NCBI RefSeq assembly: GCF_016808335.1
Contig: NC_053148.1
Coordinates: forward strand, 43,354,930 to 43,418,929
Length of the DNA stretch: 64,000 nt
From: Panicum virgatum
Taxonomy: Eukaryota; Streptophyta; Magnoliopsida; Poales; Poaceae
Direction: 5' to 3'
The stretch's first letter is position 1, and every line of letters starts with the position of its first letter. A program made the translations under genes and the position numbers. Positions 1-11,084 of the stretch are shown in pieces. Below the pieces are notes generated by a model. That model searched no databases. It was given only the letters and a program-made list of their open reading frames with translations, and was not told where the DNA came from.

Positions 1-287
1 TCTCGAGTTCCTCACCTAGAGATATGTCACCTAATTATTCAGTGCTGAGTTGCCAACTTAATTTGTCATTTTCAATTTCTTATATTAAAATTTGTTCATA
101 ACCCAACTATGATGTATTTTCTTGGTCATGTATAGTGTTGTAGTTCCGTTCATTGATGTGGTTTGTAATAACTAGTGTCAATATAAGGATGTGAGGGCAC
201 AACTATTAGGATAAAATAGTTTTGTAAAGTTTCTCTCAATAAATGATTTGAAACACAAAATGGCCATGATTGATACTTAACATTTTG

Positions 288-323
<36 letters not shown>

Positions 324-432
324 TACATTTTTTCAAAAGAAGCTAATTAAAGAATAACCAAAGGGGAATGTGTCACATGAACATGAAGGCCACTTGATTA
401 TTTGATGCCCAATATATCGAGCTCAGTGACTT
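1..432. other. AT-rich sequence left of the response-regulator fragment
   Basis: No coding sequence is supported here. The stretch is AT-rich and probably intronic to the degenerate response-regulator exon that begins near 427-433, because an AG acceptor-like dinucleotide (position 426) precedes that exon. It contains a TG dinucleotide microsatellite, listed separately. The upstream half of the receiver domain is not seen and may lie outside the window. Confidence 0.4.
288..322. repeat. (TG)n microsatellite
   Basis: An uninterrupted run of about 17 TG dinucleotides is read directly from the sequence. It is a simple sequence repeat in AT-rich, probably intronic DNA. Confidence 0.95.
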
Positions 433-577
433 GTGCATTTCATAACTGACCTTATGATCTTATGTCATGCACTATTGTCCGCTAACAGTGCAGAGATTAT
501 GATGAAGGGGGTAAAGCATGGAGCATGTGCCTATTTGGTGAAGCCATTGCACATCAAACTGCTTAAGAATATATGGT
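433..577 (+). pseudogene. Type-B response regulator, receiver-domain 3' part (broken)
   Basis: This is the C-terminal part of a response-regulator receiver domain. Visible motifs are a LLSAN segment, then MMKGVKHGACAYLVKP and LKNIW. They match the beta4-alpha4-beta5 region of plant type-B regulators, where HGACxYLxKP carries the conserved lysine. Type-B regulators are nuclear transcription factors phosphorylated at the end of the cytokinin phosphorelay. The phospho-acceptor Asp and acidic pocket would lie upstream and are not seen. The frame ends in a ~360-bp tandem array at 578; the rest of the protein resumes at 3618. No good start codon is present. I read it as an exon of a dead or rearranged gene. 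An intron swollen by repeats is the alternative. Confidence 0.7.
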
Positions 578-2054
578 TAGCCTTTAAACTGCACGGGGAA
601 GGTATTCGGGGCTCTCAGGCCCTGTCTATCGCCCTATAGGGATGAGCTCCAGATGAATCTTTCCTATATGGTCCTTCTAGACATGTGGAACATGTTTGAG
701 CAAAAATTCCTCAGTTTCATCGGAGGCTAGTCGGTTGGGCGGGTGCAACAGAGCCACCTGCTCATAATAAACCGGTGAGAACGTAGGTGCCCATTTCAAT
801 GTGGTAAGGACTATTATATTTTCAAAAAAATATGTTAGGGTACTCTATATGAGTTTTCATTCGTACAGGGTAGTATTCTGTGCCCCTATTCCAACGGGAC
901 CAAGAACTCCCGATTTTGGATCATGTAGCATGAGTTATAGCCTTTAAACTGCACGGGGAAGGTATTCGGGGCTCTCAGGCCCTGTCTATCGCCCTACAGG
1001 GATGAGTGCCAGATGAATCTTTCCTATATGGTCCTTCTAGACATGTGGAACATGTTTGGGAAAAAATTCCTTAATTTCATCGGAGGCTAGTCGGTTTGGC
1101 GGGTGCAATAGAGCCACCTGCTCATAATAAATCGATGAGAACGTAGGTGCCCAATTCAATGTGGTAAGGACTATTATATTTTCAAAAAAAATATGTCAAG
1201 GTACTCTATATGAGTTTTCATTCCCACAGGGTAGTATTCTGGTCCCCAATTCCAACGGGACTGAGAACTCCCGATTTTGGATCCTGTAGCATGAGTTATA
1301 GCCTTTAAACTGCACGGGGAAGGTATTCGGGGCTCTCAGGCCCTGTCTATCGCCCTACAGGGATGAGCGCTAGATGAATCTTTCCTATATGATCCTTCTA
1401 GATATGTGGAACATGTTTGGGTAAAAATTCCTAAGTTTCATCGGAGGCTATTCAGTTGGGCGGGTGCAACAGAGCCACCTGCTCATAATAAATCAATGAG
1501 AACGTAGGTGCCCATTTCAATGTGGTAAGGACTATTATATTTTTAAAGAAATATGTCAGGGTACTCTATATCAGTTTTCATTCCTACAGGGTAATATTCT
1601 GTGCCCCTATTCCAACGGGACTGAGAACTCCCGATTTTGGATCCTGTAGCATGAGTTATAGCCTTTAAACTGCACGGGGAAGGTATTCGGGGCTCTCAGG
1701 CCCTGTCTATCGCCCTACAGGGATGAGCGCCAGATGAATCTTTCCTAATTGGTCCTTCTAGGCATGTGGAACATGTTTGGTCAAAAATTCATCAGTTTCA
1801 TCGGAGCCTAGTCGGTTGGGCGGGTGCAACAGAGCCACCTGCTCATAATAAATCGATGAGAACGTAGGTGCCCATTTTAATGCGGTAAGGACTATTATAT
1901 TTTCAAAAAAATATGTCAGGGTACTCTATATGAGTTTTTATTCCTACAGGGTAGTATTCTGTGCCCCTATTCCAACGGGACCGGGAACTCCCGATATTGG
2001 ATCCTGTAGCATGAGTTATAGCCTTTAAACTGCACAGGGAAGGTATTCGGGGCT
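578..2054. repeat. Tandem array, ~360-bp unit, about 4 copies
   Basis: A block starting GCCTTTAAACTGCACGG recurs at 580, 940, 1301, 1661 and 2021, giving a unit of 360-361 bp. Each unit carries the landmarks CTCAGGCCCTGTCTATCGCC, ACATGTGGAACATGTTTG and GGGCGGGTGCAA with a few substitutions. The fifth unit is interrupted at 2054 by the solo LTR, and its continuation is at 3564-3617. The array starts exactly where the receiver exon ends and stops where the linker exon of the same gene starts. No protein-coding frame spans the units. Confidence 0.95.
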
Positions 2055-3563
2055 TGTAAGGATCACCGGGGTGTCCGACCTTAGAGGGGGAGGGGGTGAA
2101 TAGGGTCGCTAATCGCTTTTTAACCTAGGGCTCAATTTAATTGCATAAGATAAACCTAACACGTCCTACACATGCTAGTTATGACTAAAGTTTATCTATG
2201 CTACCCTCTACTTACCCCAAAAGACTTGCAACCTATAGCCAATCCTAATCAAACTAACTAGGAAAGTAAAGGTAAGCAAGAAAGAGTAAATGCGGAAACG
2301 TAATGCGGTAAGTAAAGCGGTAAGAGAGAGGATATGCAAACTCCCGTGAAGACACCAAGACACACGATTTAACGTGGTTCGGTTAGGACACCAAAGTCCC
2401 TCCCTACGTCCACGGCCACTTGTCCAACACGAACAAGTGTGATGCCGAGTCTCTTCGCTTGATCACCGTCTTGCGTTGGCCACCAAGGCACCCGGCAAGC
2501 AAAGGCTAAGTGCCACCAAGTCACCAAGACGAGGTCACCGCCACTGTCTATCTCGAAGCGTCACCACGGCACCATCTTCACTATCGGAGCTTCTCACCAA
2601 GAGGGGTCTCCTTCCCCGCACAAAGTGTCGTTGCCTCTCCACACCAAGTAGGAGGGTCACACGACGAGTACAAGTGTTTGCTTGCCGCAGCAAGACTTCT
2701 CTCAAGGGAGCTCTCGCAAGAACTAATCCCTAATCAAGCACTAAGCACTCTAACAAGTGTGCTTAAGCCTATATGATGTACAATGAAGCTCTATGGTGGT
2801 TGGAGATGATCTTTAGCTCTTGTATACTTCCTTGAACTCTAGCACTCTCAAATGACCCGGCCTTGGGGGTATATATAGGCAGCATAAGCAAATATAGCCG
2901 TTGGAGAAAAGCTGCCAGAAAACTGCGTAACGCCGGTTAATCCGACGTACCCCAAAAGCCATCATCGGTTCAACCGGTGTATGTAAACTGCTATTTGAAA
3001 AACTAGCCGTTAGCAATCAACCGGTGTATCGCCGGTTTAACCGATGTAATCAACCGGTGTATGTAATATTAGCGTCGGTTTAACCGGTGAGTGTAACTTC
3101 TTCACGTTTCTCCAAAAACCACCTCTCTGGACAACTGAACCGATGCAATTGACCGATGCATCGTCGGTTCAACCGGTGTAGGTATTTTCCTCGGTCTTCA
3201 TCTGCCAATGCACCGACGTATATAACTTTCGTAGCGTCGGTTCATCTGGTGTAAAACCCTAGCCCGCAGACCTTCTCTGTGATTGCACCGGTGAGTTCAT
3301 TTTGCCCTACGTCGGTTTAACCGATGATAGCAAAATGCCTCAATCCTTGTCCCTTGGACCGAAGAGCTTTCAGGGCGCTGCCCTGAGACCCGCGTAGGGG
3401 CGGCCCTTTGGGCCTTGCTACGCCTCTCTTCTCTTTGTCATCACTTGAACCTAAAAGCCTGAGAATAGTCATCTTAACAATCACATTAGTCCAAGTGTTG
3501 TGTGTGTCATCAATCGCCAAAACATTATATTGAAATATGGCATGAGAGGCCATTTTTGCTACA
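2055..3563. mobile_element. Solo LTR (1509 bp) with 5-bp target duplication
   Basis: The segment begins TGTAAGG and ends GCTACA, the TG...CA ends of a long terminal repeat. It is flanked by the direct repeat GGGCT at 2050-2054 and 3564-3568. Removing it rejoins one unit of the 360-bp array. No internal gag-pol or second LTR is present, so this is most simply a solo LTR left by LTR-LTR recombination. It carries a polypurine-like AGAGGGGGAGGGGG stretch near its start and degenerate ACCGGTG-type repeats in its second half. The family is not identified. Confidence 0.85.
2930..3330. repeat. Degenerate short repeats around CGGTTTAACCGGTG
   Basis: Inside the solo LTR a partly palindromic motif, variants of CGGTTYAACCGRTG and CAACCGGTGTATGTAA, recurs about every 25-60 bp. 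The copies are imperfect and on both strands because the core is self-complementary. Confidence 0.7.
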
Positions 3564-3617
3564 GGGCTCTCAGGCCCTGTCTATCGCCCTACAGGAATGA
3601 GCGCCAGATGAATCTTG
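3564..3617. repeat. Right-hand remainder of the 360-bp tandem unit
   Basis: The sequence from CTCTCAGGCCCTGTC through GCGCCAGATGAATCTT matches the interrupted fifth array unit. It shows that the solo LTR inserted into the array after the array had formed. The match ends at 3617, where response-regulator coding sequence resumes. Confidence 0.9.
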
Positions 3618-4060
3618 CATGTGGCGAGGAAGAATTTGACTAATCCAAGGAACAAAATTAGTGGTGGCAATGATGATGCTGGTCAGAAGTTACAATATGG
3701 GTATGACAAGAACGCTGAGAAGGATTTGCCAACCAAGCCAAGAAGCATTCAAAGAAGAAGAAAAAAGGATGAAGATGGTGCTGAAGATGACAATGATGAC
3801 ATATCGACCCAGAAGAAGCAAAGGATCCAGTGGTCCGACTATCTACATGAAAAGTTTTTAATCAATGAAATCGGCATGGACAGTAAGTGCTCACTTTTCA
3901 TAGCTCTTCTATCAACATGAAGATTAATTATTCTGTAAATGTATTTATATCAACAAATTAATCTTCTATTGCTGTAAATGTAGAGGCTGTTCCAAAGAAG
4001 ATACTAGAAGTGATGAATGTGGACGGCCTCGATAGAGGAAACATTGCAAGTCATCTGCAT
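3618..4060 (+). pseudogene. Type-B response regulator, linker and GARP domain exons (broken)
   Basis: Translation starts HVARK, which follows the LKNIW end of the receiver fragment as in type-B regulators. An acidic and basic linker follows, then KKQRIQWSDYLHEKF, the first helix of the GARP (Myb-like) DNA-binding domain. A GT-AG intron at 3883-3983 is intact and joins IGMD to KAVPKKILEVMNV. The second exon ends IASHLH before a GT at 4061. GARP domains bind AGATT-type sites in cytokinin targets. No later exon was found, and the gene is separated from its receiver exon by 3 kb of repeats and a solo LTR. I call it a fragment; expression of a spliced product cannot be excluded. Confidence 0.72.
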
Positions 4061-4445
4061 GTTCTGTTTCTACTCTTATGCTATACTGCTACATTTGAGT
4101 TCTATCCACTATATTTTTTTTCAATATGTTCAGATCAAACATGTTACTGCTAAATTGCTGTCTCAAATTCAATATTTGTGTTATGTCTTCGGAACTTGTG
4201 TGTGGCAATTTTCGTGGAACCTCTGTGTGTGACACTCACTAAAGTGCCACACACAACAGTTCTAGTGGCATATACACATATTGAGTTTTGGATGGCAGTT
4301 GAGCAAAACCACAAACCCTCAGTGGCACTCGTACACATATTTCTACAATTAATGAGACAACAAAACACATTCAGTTTTTAATTCCTTGTAAAAAAAATCC
4401 TTAATAAAATTTACTTGTCTATCTTGTGGTTTCAGAAGCACCGTA
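4061..4445. other. Unassigned AT-rich sequence
   Basis: No gene is supported. A GTGGCA...TGCCAC-like pair and other partly inverted segments lie around 4200-4330, suggesting a decayed small transposon, but no terminal repeats or target duplication could be defined. No continuation of the GARP exon was found. Confidence 0.3.
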
Positions 4446-4800
4446 TGTAGAGAGAGAGAGAGGTTTAGGGTAAACACCACACACCCTAATAGAGGGAGGG
4501 GGAGTGACCTCATATATATAGCCAATGTGGCTTGGAGTACAAGCAAAACAATCATGTATGTATGGAAACTATACACGCTAGGCTATACATGTCTAATACC
4601 TGCCCACAGTCGCAACAGGAGGATCTTAGATGCATAGACTGGACCTAAAGTTAATGAACAATTGTACAGACGGCACATGAAGGACTCGAACTTGGCCTAA
4701 GGCCACCTTCTCATGAATGAAGTGGATGTCGATCTTGATGTGCTTCATGTGACGATGATGGACGGGGTTAGCCATCATATAGACGGCACTGACACTGCAC
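4446..4800 (-). mobile_element. Ty1/Copia remnant: 3' end of RNase H plus short LTR
   Basis: On the minus strand, 4610-4790 encodes the end of a Copia polyprotein: MANPVHHRHMKHIKID followed by HEKVALGQVRVLHVP, the conserved RNase H C-terminus. Downstream in that orientation, 4446-4589 begins TGTATAGCC and ends CTCTACA. It contains a TATATATA box and a CT-rich stretch, consistent with a ~144-bp 3' LTR. Everything upstream of RNase H is missing. At its right edge the segment CATATAGACGG...ACTGACACTG is duplicated about 43 bp apart (near 4778 and 4821), marking a rearranged junction. Confidence 0.75.
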
Positions 4801-4844
4801 TGGCACTAGCACTGACATGTCATATAGACGGTACTGACACTGTC

Positions 4845-5345
4845 CCGTGCCGCCTCGCCCTCCGCCGGCCGAAAAGTCGCCACCGCCGGTCCTCTGCCGC
4901 CCCCGGCCCCCTCTTCTACGGCCGCCGGCCATTGGAAGCCCCGGCAACCAGAAACCCTAAAGGTCCGCTGCTGCCCTCCACTACCCCGGCCGCCGGCGAC
5001 CTCGCCGGCGGCCGCTCTCCCCACCTCGCACCCCTCACCGGCGCGCTCGTCTCCGCGAGAAAGATGAACAGTGGCGACGCTTCTTCTTCCTCCTCTTCCG
5101 GCGCCATTGGTGCTCTCCTCCTCCTCAGGATCGCTCGCAGCCGTGCGCGCGATGAATAGATTCCCTGGGCCGGCCTGCCTCGCCCGATGCTGCGGTGGAG
5201 GTGTGTGTCGGCGACCTCCGCCCATTCCTGGAGCGCAGTGGAGGTTCGTGTCGGCGACCTTTGGGGCGGGCGGATGTGGACGCCGGGGCCGCAGTGGGTG
5301 CATGGTGCATAGCCAGCGGATTGAAAGAGGTGAAAGAGACGAGGA
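4845..5345. other. GC-rich block with overlapping open frames
   Basis: About 500 bp of strongly GC-rich sequence stands out from AT-rich neighbours. It has open frames on both strands (205 and 159 codons on minus, 148 on plus) rich in Arg, Pro, Ala and Gly, as expected from base composition. No domain is recognised. It could be a captured 5' UTR/first exon or part of the adjacent Copia insertion. I do not call a gene. Confidence 0.3.
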
Positions 5346-5838
5346 GGATGTAGATATATATAGAAGATGATAAAACTCAAGGGCTTTTTTTGCATATATT
5401 CGTGCCATGTGGCGCCACGTCAAGGGGTATGGACCTAACTTCAGGGTGCCAGATTTCGATTTTGCGATTTTGTGGACCTAAGTGGCACCTCGGGACAAGT
5501 TCAAGGACCGTTGGTGTATTTAACTCCAATAATATAGTACCAGTGTTCGTTGTTATATTAGAATCAGAGCCAAGCAGAAGAAATAATGTAGCTTTAGAAA
5601 TAGAAACTGATTATGAGGCATCATTCATTCATGATTCATGTAAGACCATTTGAGATTAACAGTTTCTGTTCCTCAGTGACATTTTTTTTTACTTTCACCT
5701 TATATTATCTTAACTTGCTCTGCTGATCATCCTGTGTAAGAAGGATTTTTTTCCTTTTTTTTTCTTTTATTGTTTCCACGGATCAAATATTTCTTTTCCT
5801 TGACTGTAACTGCAATAGCACATTCTCTGTAGTCAGTA
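5346..5838. other. Intergenic sequence downstream of the S28 peptidase
   Basis: No gene is seen. The part around 5395-5530 (GTGGCGCCACGTCAAGG, then TTCAAGGACCGTTGGTGTATTT) looks like a transposon-derived terminal segment but has no defined partner. The part near 5690-5838 is T-rich and is probably the 3' UTR of the minus-strand peptidase gene. Confidence 0.35.
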
Positions 5839-8800
5839 TTATATTTCAGCCATGTCCTGATGGTACTGATCTATCCATCCCTGTATGATCTCAACTTCTT
5901 GTCTCCTTTGTTCTATAACCCAGTCAGGATCACCCTTCGTTGCCGATCTTAAGTCCAAATGATGAGCCCCTGATCACCATGACAAGTAATTGCTGATAAG
6001 TGAATAGGAATAAAAATGCTACTATAGTCTTACAATTATTTTCTTCACCTTCTTGCTCACCTTTCTCTGTGACAAGGGCAATAATGCTGGATGAGATGTT
6101 CTTGAGCACCCTGGTTGCAACACAATGTTATATGGAAGACTCAAACTATCACAGAGTAATGGTCAGACAGCAAAGAAAATGTCAGATAGACCCACCCGCC
6201 TCGACTCCATGGATCTCGCATTCCATTGGAGAAAATAATGTTGCTCCCAAATCTCTTGAGCACCTTATCAATTTTCTGCAGAAAAAATGTGCAATGCAGA
6301 ACCAGATGAGCCACTTGGTATATACCAGCAATTGTTTCCACTGAGGATTCATATGTGCACACTGAAACTGTGAAGAAACACTTACATATCCACCATATTC
6401 GGTGGTGATCCAATGCGGCCTCGGCCGAACCCCCCAGCTCTGAAGGCATTCATCTGACCTGTCATCATAACTGAAATTGGATGGTGGGAACATGCTTTCA
6501 TTGGAGATTGTCATTGGCATGATCATCTCGGTGCAAGCCTACACAGGAGTATGTCAACAATCCGAGATTTTTCACTAACATGGTACTAATTATCTTTCAG
6601 ATTTTACCTGCCATTGCCAGCCACCAAGGCCATGTGGATCGTCTTCATCCTCTATCGGATTGCAAGTCAGGTTTCCTGTGTAGTTGTAGTACAAACTGGC
6701 CGCTGCGAATGCCTTTTCCAGAATGTCTGTGTTCGCGGGGTACCCATCGATGATCTTGCACATCTGCAGAAGTTTTCATGAGAAATTACATGATAAGTAG
6801 AACTGAAGTGGATTATTGTCAATACAAGGTTCAGTTTGGCACACGGTTCTGAAATATCATGTTCAGAAGAACTAAAGAATAGTTCTTGCAGTTCAGATTG
6901 GCAATTCTAAGACACTTTCAGCTGTGATTAATTTGGTTGAAATGGGAGAATTGGTTGGAGAATGTGGGTAAAAATGGACAACCTCCTTGACGGGGTAGGC
7001 AGGTAGATTCTCTAGGAAATTGGCCGGGGTTGGATAGTCCACCATGGCAGTGTAGGTGAATGCTGTCCACAGCCAGTTTCGGATCGAATAAGAATACTTC
7101 ACAGTCCTGAAAATTGAGTGAGGAAAGAAACAAATTTGAGCTGTAGCATTACAAAGCTATATACTGGTAGGGCCTAAAAAGAAGGTACACCATTTGTGCT
7201 CATCAGCTGAGCATCTATGTCAAGTTGAGCTGTGTACACACCCGCCAGTCTTATTTATCCAACGAGGTCTAGGCCACTAGAAAACATATGCTTGCTTTAT
7301 GTATGCATGATGCGATTACAAATTACAAAAAAAATAAAAAAATTATCCTGTGTATATTTTCCATCCCTTGAATTCATGGAGTCTCAAGAGATGCCTGTAC
7401 ATTCTCTCATTTCTTGCCTAAATGCTTGACTAATGCTTGATTTACTTGCACTCCACACAGCACATTCAGGAGTTACATGCATTTACTCAATCATTACTTG
7501 CAAGAAACCAGTAATTCTGCTTCCATTCCCTGACATGATCAAGACGAGTTTGAGCTTAGAACGAACTTACTTGCAGGCTTTGAATAGTTTACTGAGCTCC
7601 AGGAGCCCTTTGTCATTGGCCCCTCTCTCATCCAGCACATCCCAAGTTGCCTTGATGACGCTGAAGCAGTTCAAACTCTCAGACTGCAAACATTAGTTGC
7701 AAGCTGCAATCATTCAACATCGTAAAAAAATGGCATCTTTTATAGCTTGGGACAAACAAAGCACCAATATAACCGGACAAAGATGTCACCAGCGTGAGAG
7801 CCATTCGGTCTGCTTTTTACCTTGTTTAGTCATGGAATGCTAGGGAAGGCAGGTTCCGTTTTTAGAAAAGCATTCATGTGTTTCCAAAAGAAAAAGGTGT
7901 GGATGGTAACTGGTGCTGATTTGTTACGAGAGAAAAAGTACTGCTGGCTGGTGGCTGGTGCTGTTTTGGTGTGAGAGGAAAATACTGCTGGCTAATTGGT
8001 TGACAAACCAAGCAAATAGAGTGAATACATTGCAGCTACCTATTGCAAGTAAACTTCAGAAGTTATATAATTCGGATGTGCGGTTAAGTATCGCAATCGA
8101 GCTCATAAAACACTAAGCAATCAGTCATGGACTCATGAGGACCTGATCTATATCAGCATTATTGGCAGTTGGCAATGTGACATTTCAATCACAGAATTAA
8201 TAAGTTGCATGACCATGATCAGCACTGGGCGACGGACAAGGAGTAAGGTGTCAAGTGCAGCTAACCAACTGAAACGCTGAACTTTATTGGTCCTGTAGCA
8301 CCTGCAGGAAAGACCGAAAGACATGCTAGCCGATGTGTCCTTGCTTGAGATCAGTGCTATTGATTCAGAGCCGACACCATCGGTTAGCAGAGTACTGTCG
8401 TGGACTCATATGTCAAAAGGTGTTGGGTTTGCCATATACGCTGCTCATCTGGGCCATTGTGCATAGTATATTCGATAAATGTTTCTGCTCAGACAATTGT
8501 AAGTTCGTCACCGAACCCAGATAGACATGAAACTAATCATACATATCCTTCCACAGCAATCCAAAACTTAATTCTCAGATGAGAGTAATTATTTGCCCAA
8601 AGGAGTATAATAATACTGTTTTTAACAAACTATAATAATACTGTCTGTTATCAATCATTAGTATACCTTGTAGTCTTGCGAGACGGCATCGTAGAAGCTG
8701 CTCCACGGTGTTATGTAGTCGAACTGCAGGATTGGCGCCGAGGATGCCAGAGCCCCAATGGCGACGTGGGGGTACTTGAGCCTGAACCATGAAGCCAACA

Positions 8801-10110
8801 CTGCAAACAAAAGGCATCAGTCAAGCACACCCATAAACAAAGTGATCGAGTTCAATTAGCTCATCACCACGTCCTAATCGGACACACAAAAGGACAATAC
8901 AACACGGCCGGCAAGAAAGTAAAATAATAGCAGTGATGGCTGATCTTTCGAGGATAAGTCGACAGATCCAGATCCGCGTCGCAAGGAACGTGACAGGTAC
9001 ATGTTCACCATGTGCATTCCTTGCAAGGGATTCCATGGTTGGCTGTACCCTGTCAAGAATGGTCTAGGCTGACTTACTGCCGCCGTAGGAGCCGCCGAAG
9101 ACGACGACCGGGGCGTCCTCGGCGGAGAGGTTGTGCTTCAGGCTTCTAATGAGGATGGCGAAGTCGGCGAGCGCCTGCGTTGACGTCAGGTAGCCCAGCG
9201 TCTTGGCAGAATTGTACGAGTCGTTGCCGAACGGCTTCGACTCCCCGTAGAACCGATGCTGATCATCAATGGCCACAGAGCAACATTTCATCATCAAGCT
9301 TAGTTACAGTTCAACCATTGCTCAAACCGTTATAAAAAGGCAATTGCACTGTTCAGATGAGCTGAATAGCTAGTGCTTGCGTGATGCTGGATCAGTGTGA
9401 TGTTTTTCTGACGGTTTCTTTTTTTCTCTCCAGTTTCTTGTATCTGACAAGGCAATGTTAACGTCAGGAAACTGGAAAAGGGTGTGTTTCGTGCGTCGAC
9501 AGGGTTGGTTTGAGTGTCAGTATGAGAATCGTGTTATTGATTGACAGCGAAAGATAAGTCTCGGCAGATGAGAACTTTTGACTGTGTTATCATATCAGCA
9601 TCCTAACATCCTTTGTACCTCGATGAAGACGAGGAGGGCGCCGAACTTGGGCGCGATGTCGAACATGAACCCGGTGTTGGTGGCGAACCACTCGATGTCG
9701 CCCTCGTTGCCGGTGTACACGAACAGCGGCCCGGCGGCGCCTTTGCCGCCGGTGGGCCTCCGCCAGAAGGTGTCGTTGACGAGGTACCTCTGGTGGAAGA
9801 GCATGGACGCGTTGGGCGTGAAGGTGAAGTGGTCCAGCTCCTGCGGGAAGTAGTGCGCCGTGAACGGCTTCGCTGCCGTGCCGTCGCTGGCGCTGGCGCC
9901 ATCGGCGGCGACGTGCTTGGCAGCGGACGAGCCGGCCCGCGCCCGCTGCTGCCGGAGAGCCTGCAGGTGCAGAGGAGTGACGGCCGGGAACGGCGCTTTG
10001 GGGTTGGAGGAGCGCGATGCTGTGGCTGTGGCCGGTGAGAAGGCCGCGAGGAGCAGCAGGAGCTGCAAGAAGGCGAGAAGTGGAGGGGCTGACGAGGCAG
10101 CTGCCGCCAT
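5839..10110 (-). CDS. S28 serine peptidase, Pro-X carboxypeptidase-like (10 exons, intact)
   Basis: Predicted secreted or vacuolar serine peptidase that removes residues after proline. Exons (minus order): 10110-9619, 9258-9078, 8800-8667, 7683-7571, 7106-6983, 6763-6608, 6538-6386, 6275-6196, 6110-6061, 5969-5839. All have GT-AG borders and the phases join into 537 codons plus stop. A hydrophobic N-terminus ([14 protein letters not shown]) is a likely signal peptide. The domain opens at [10 protein letters not shown], then [16 protein letters not shown]. The nucleophile is Ser221 in GGSYGG, the acid Asp472 in [11 protein letters not shown], and the base His497/498 in GAHHLDL. N-glycosylation sites such as NYTGN occur. 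Length fits plant family members (about 500-540 aa). I chose the start because it precedes the signal peptide. A partial paralogue lies at 16452-17749. Confidence 0.93.
7908..7998. repeat. Two-copy ~45-bp tandem repeat in a peptidase intron
   Basis: Within intron 3 of the S28 gene the block GGTGCTGATTTGTTACGAG...CTGCTGGCTGG is followed by a diverged second copy, GGTGCTGTTTTGGTGTGAG...CTGCTGGCTAA. The similarity is clear but imperfect. It is probably a remnant of a small transposon end. Confidence 0.6.
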
Positions 10111-10510
10111 TGGTGCCCGCGCTCTGTTTCTCTATCTCTCTCTGTCTCGTCAGTCTCCGTGCTGTTTAATATCAAGGCACACACGGACGGGTGAGGCGTC
10201 GTTAATTTGCTGACGGTTTGCCTCGTCGAGGTTTTTTGCGTTTGGCCTGGTGCCATGAGCAAAGTTTGGAAATTTGGTGGCAGTTATGGTCATGCCCGGA
10301 TTGGCACGAAATGGTTTGTCAACCGTCAGCTTGGACCGTGTCGCGTTCTTGTTCTTGCTTACGCCGCGCTGTTAGAAATGATTCCATAGGTGCGAATCCA
10401 CTGCGCCTTAATAAGTTACTCCTATATTCCCATCGATCCATCCGAAACGGCACTGGATTTTAAAGAATTTTTGCATAATATAATAGAAGTTGAGATACGA
10501 TATAGAATTA
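10111..10510. other. Upstream region of the S28 gene
   Basis: Presumed promoter and 5' UTR of the minus-strand peptidase. Apart from the TATTAAA element and a CT-rich 5' UTR segment (10128-10156) I see no defined site and no additional gene. Confidence 0.35.
10165..10171 (-). promoter_or_regulatory. Candidate TATA element of the S28 gene
   Basis: TATTAAA on the minus strand lies about 55 bp upstream of the start codon at 10110, with a CT-rich stretch between them. Position and sequence suit a plant core promoter. It is a short match without other evidence. Confidence 0.3.
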
Positions 10511-11084
10511 GAAAAAAATATAGTTTACACCCTCGACCTACCAAAAAATATCGATTTTTAACCTTGAACTACTAAACCGAATAAGGAAGGTCATCCAACA
10601 GTGAAAACGGATAAAGATGGTTTTGTATTTTTAAAAAAGATAAGATTTTAATTATATCTAAAAATTAAAAATAATTTATTTTAAATCAGAATGATATAAA
10701 ACGAGTACTAATTTTTTTCGAAAAATGTAACGTATCTATTATTGATCTATTTGAATCAAAATAATAGGCATAACTACAAGCAGACAAATACTAGAAATAT
10801 AAAAAATTAAATATGAATAACTAAGAATAAGAGTTCCATTAGATAAGCTGCATTTTTTTTTAAAAATGATACTAGTTTCATATTTTTATGATTTAAAATA
10901 AATTACTGATAAATCGTTTTAGTTTAATTTTAAATATTTTAATTTTCACAAAATAAAACAACCTTTGAAATCACCATATGGGTCAAACTTGCACTGTCTG
11001 GATGATTTCTATTATCCGATTTCGTAGTTAAAAGTTGAAAATCAAACTTGTGATAGTTTGAAAGTGTAATTGGACACTTTTCTC
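10511..11084. mobile_element. Long-TIR miniature transposon, copy 1
   Basis: The ends are long imperfect inverted repeats. The left side reads TTTACACCCTCGACC then AACCTTGAACTACTAAACC. The right side, inverted, reads AATTACACTTTCAAACTATCAC then the complementary arms. The centre is AT-rich with no coding frame. A second copy with the same ends and the same core (AATTATATCTAAAAA, ATGTAACRTATCTATTATTG) is at about 38971-39597. A clear target duplication was not found for this copy. Confidence 0.75.

Noticed and set aside
9613..10038. 141-codon plus-strand frame opposite S28 exon 1
   Set aside because: Antisense shadow of the exon with no domain; the minus strand carries a complete spliced gene.
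9603..10262. 219-codon minus-strand frame overlapping the S28 first exon
   Set aside because: It is out of frame with the conserved S28 translation and is Arg/Ser/Pro-rich, a shadow of GC-rich exon 1.
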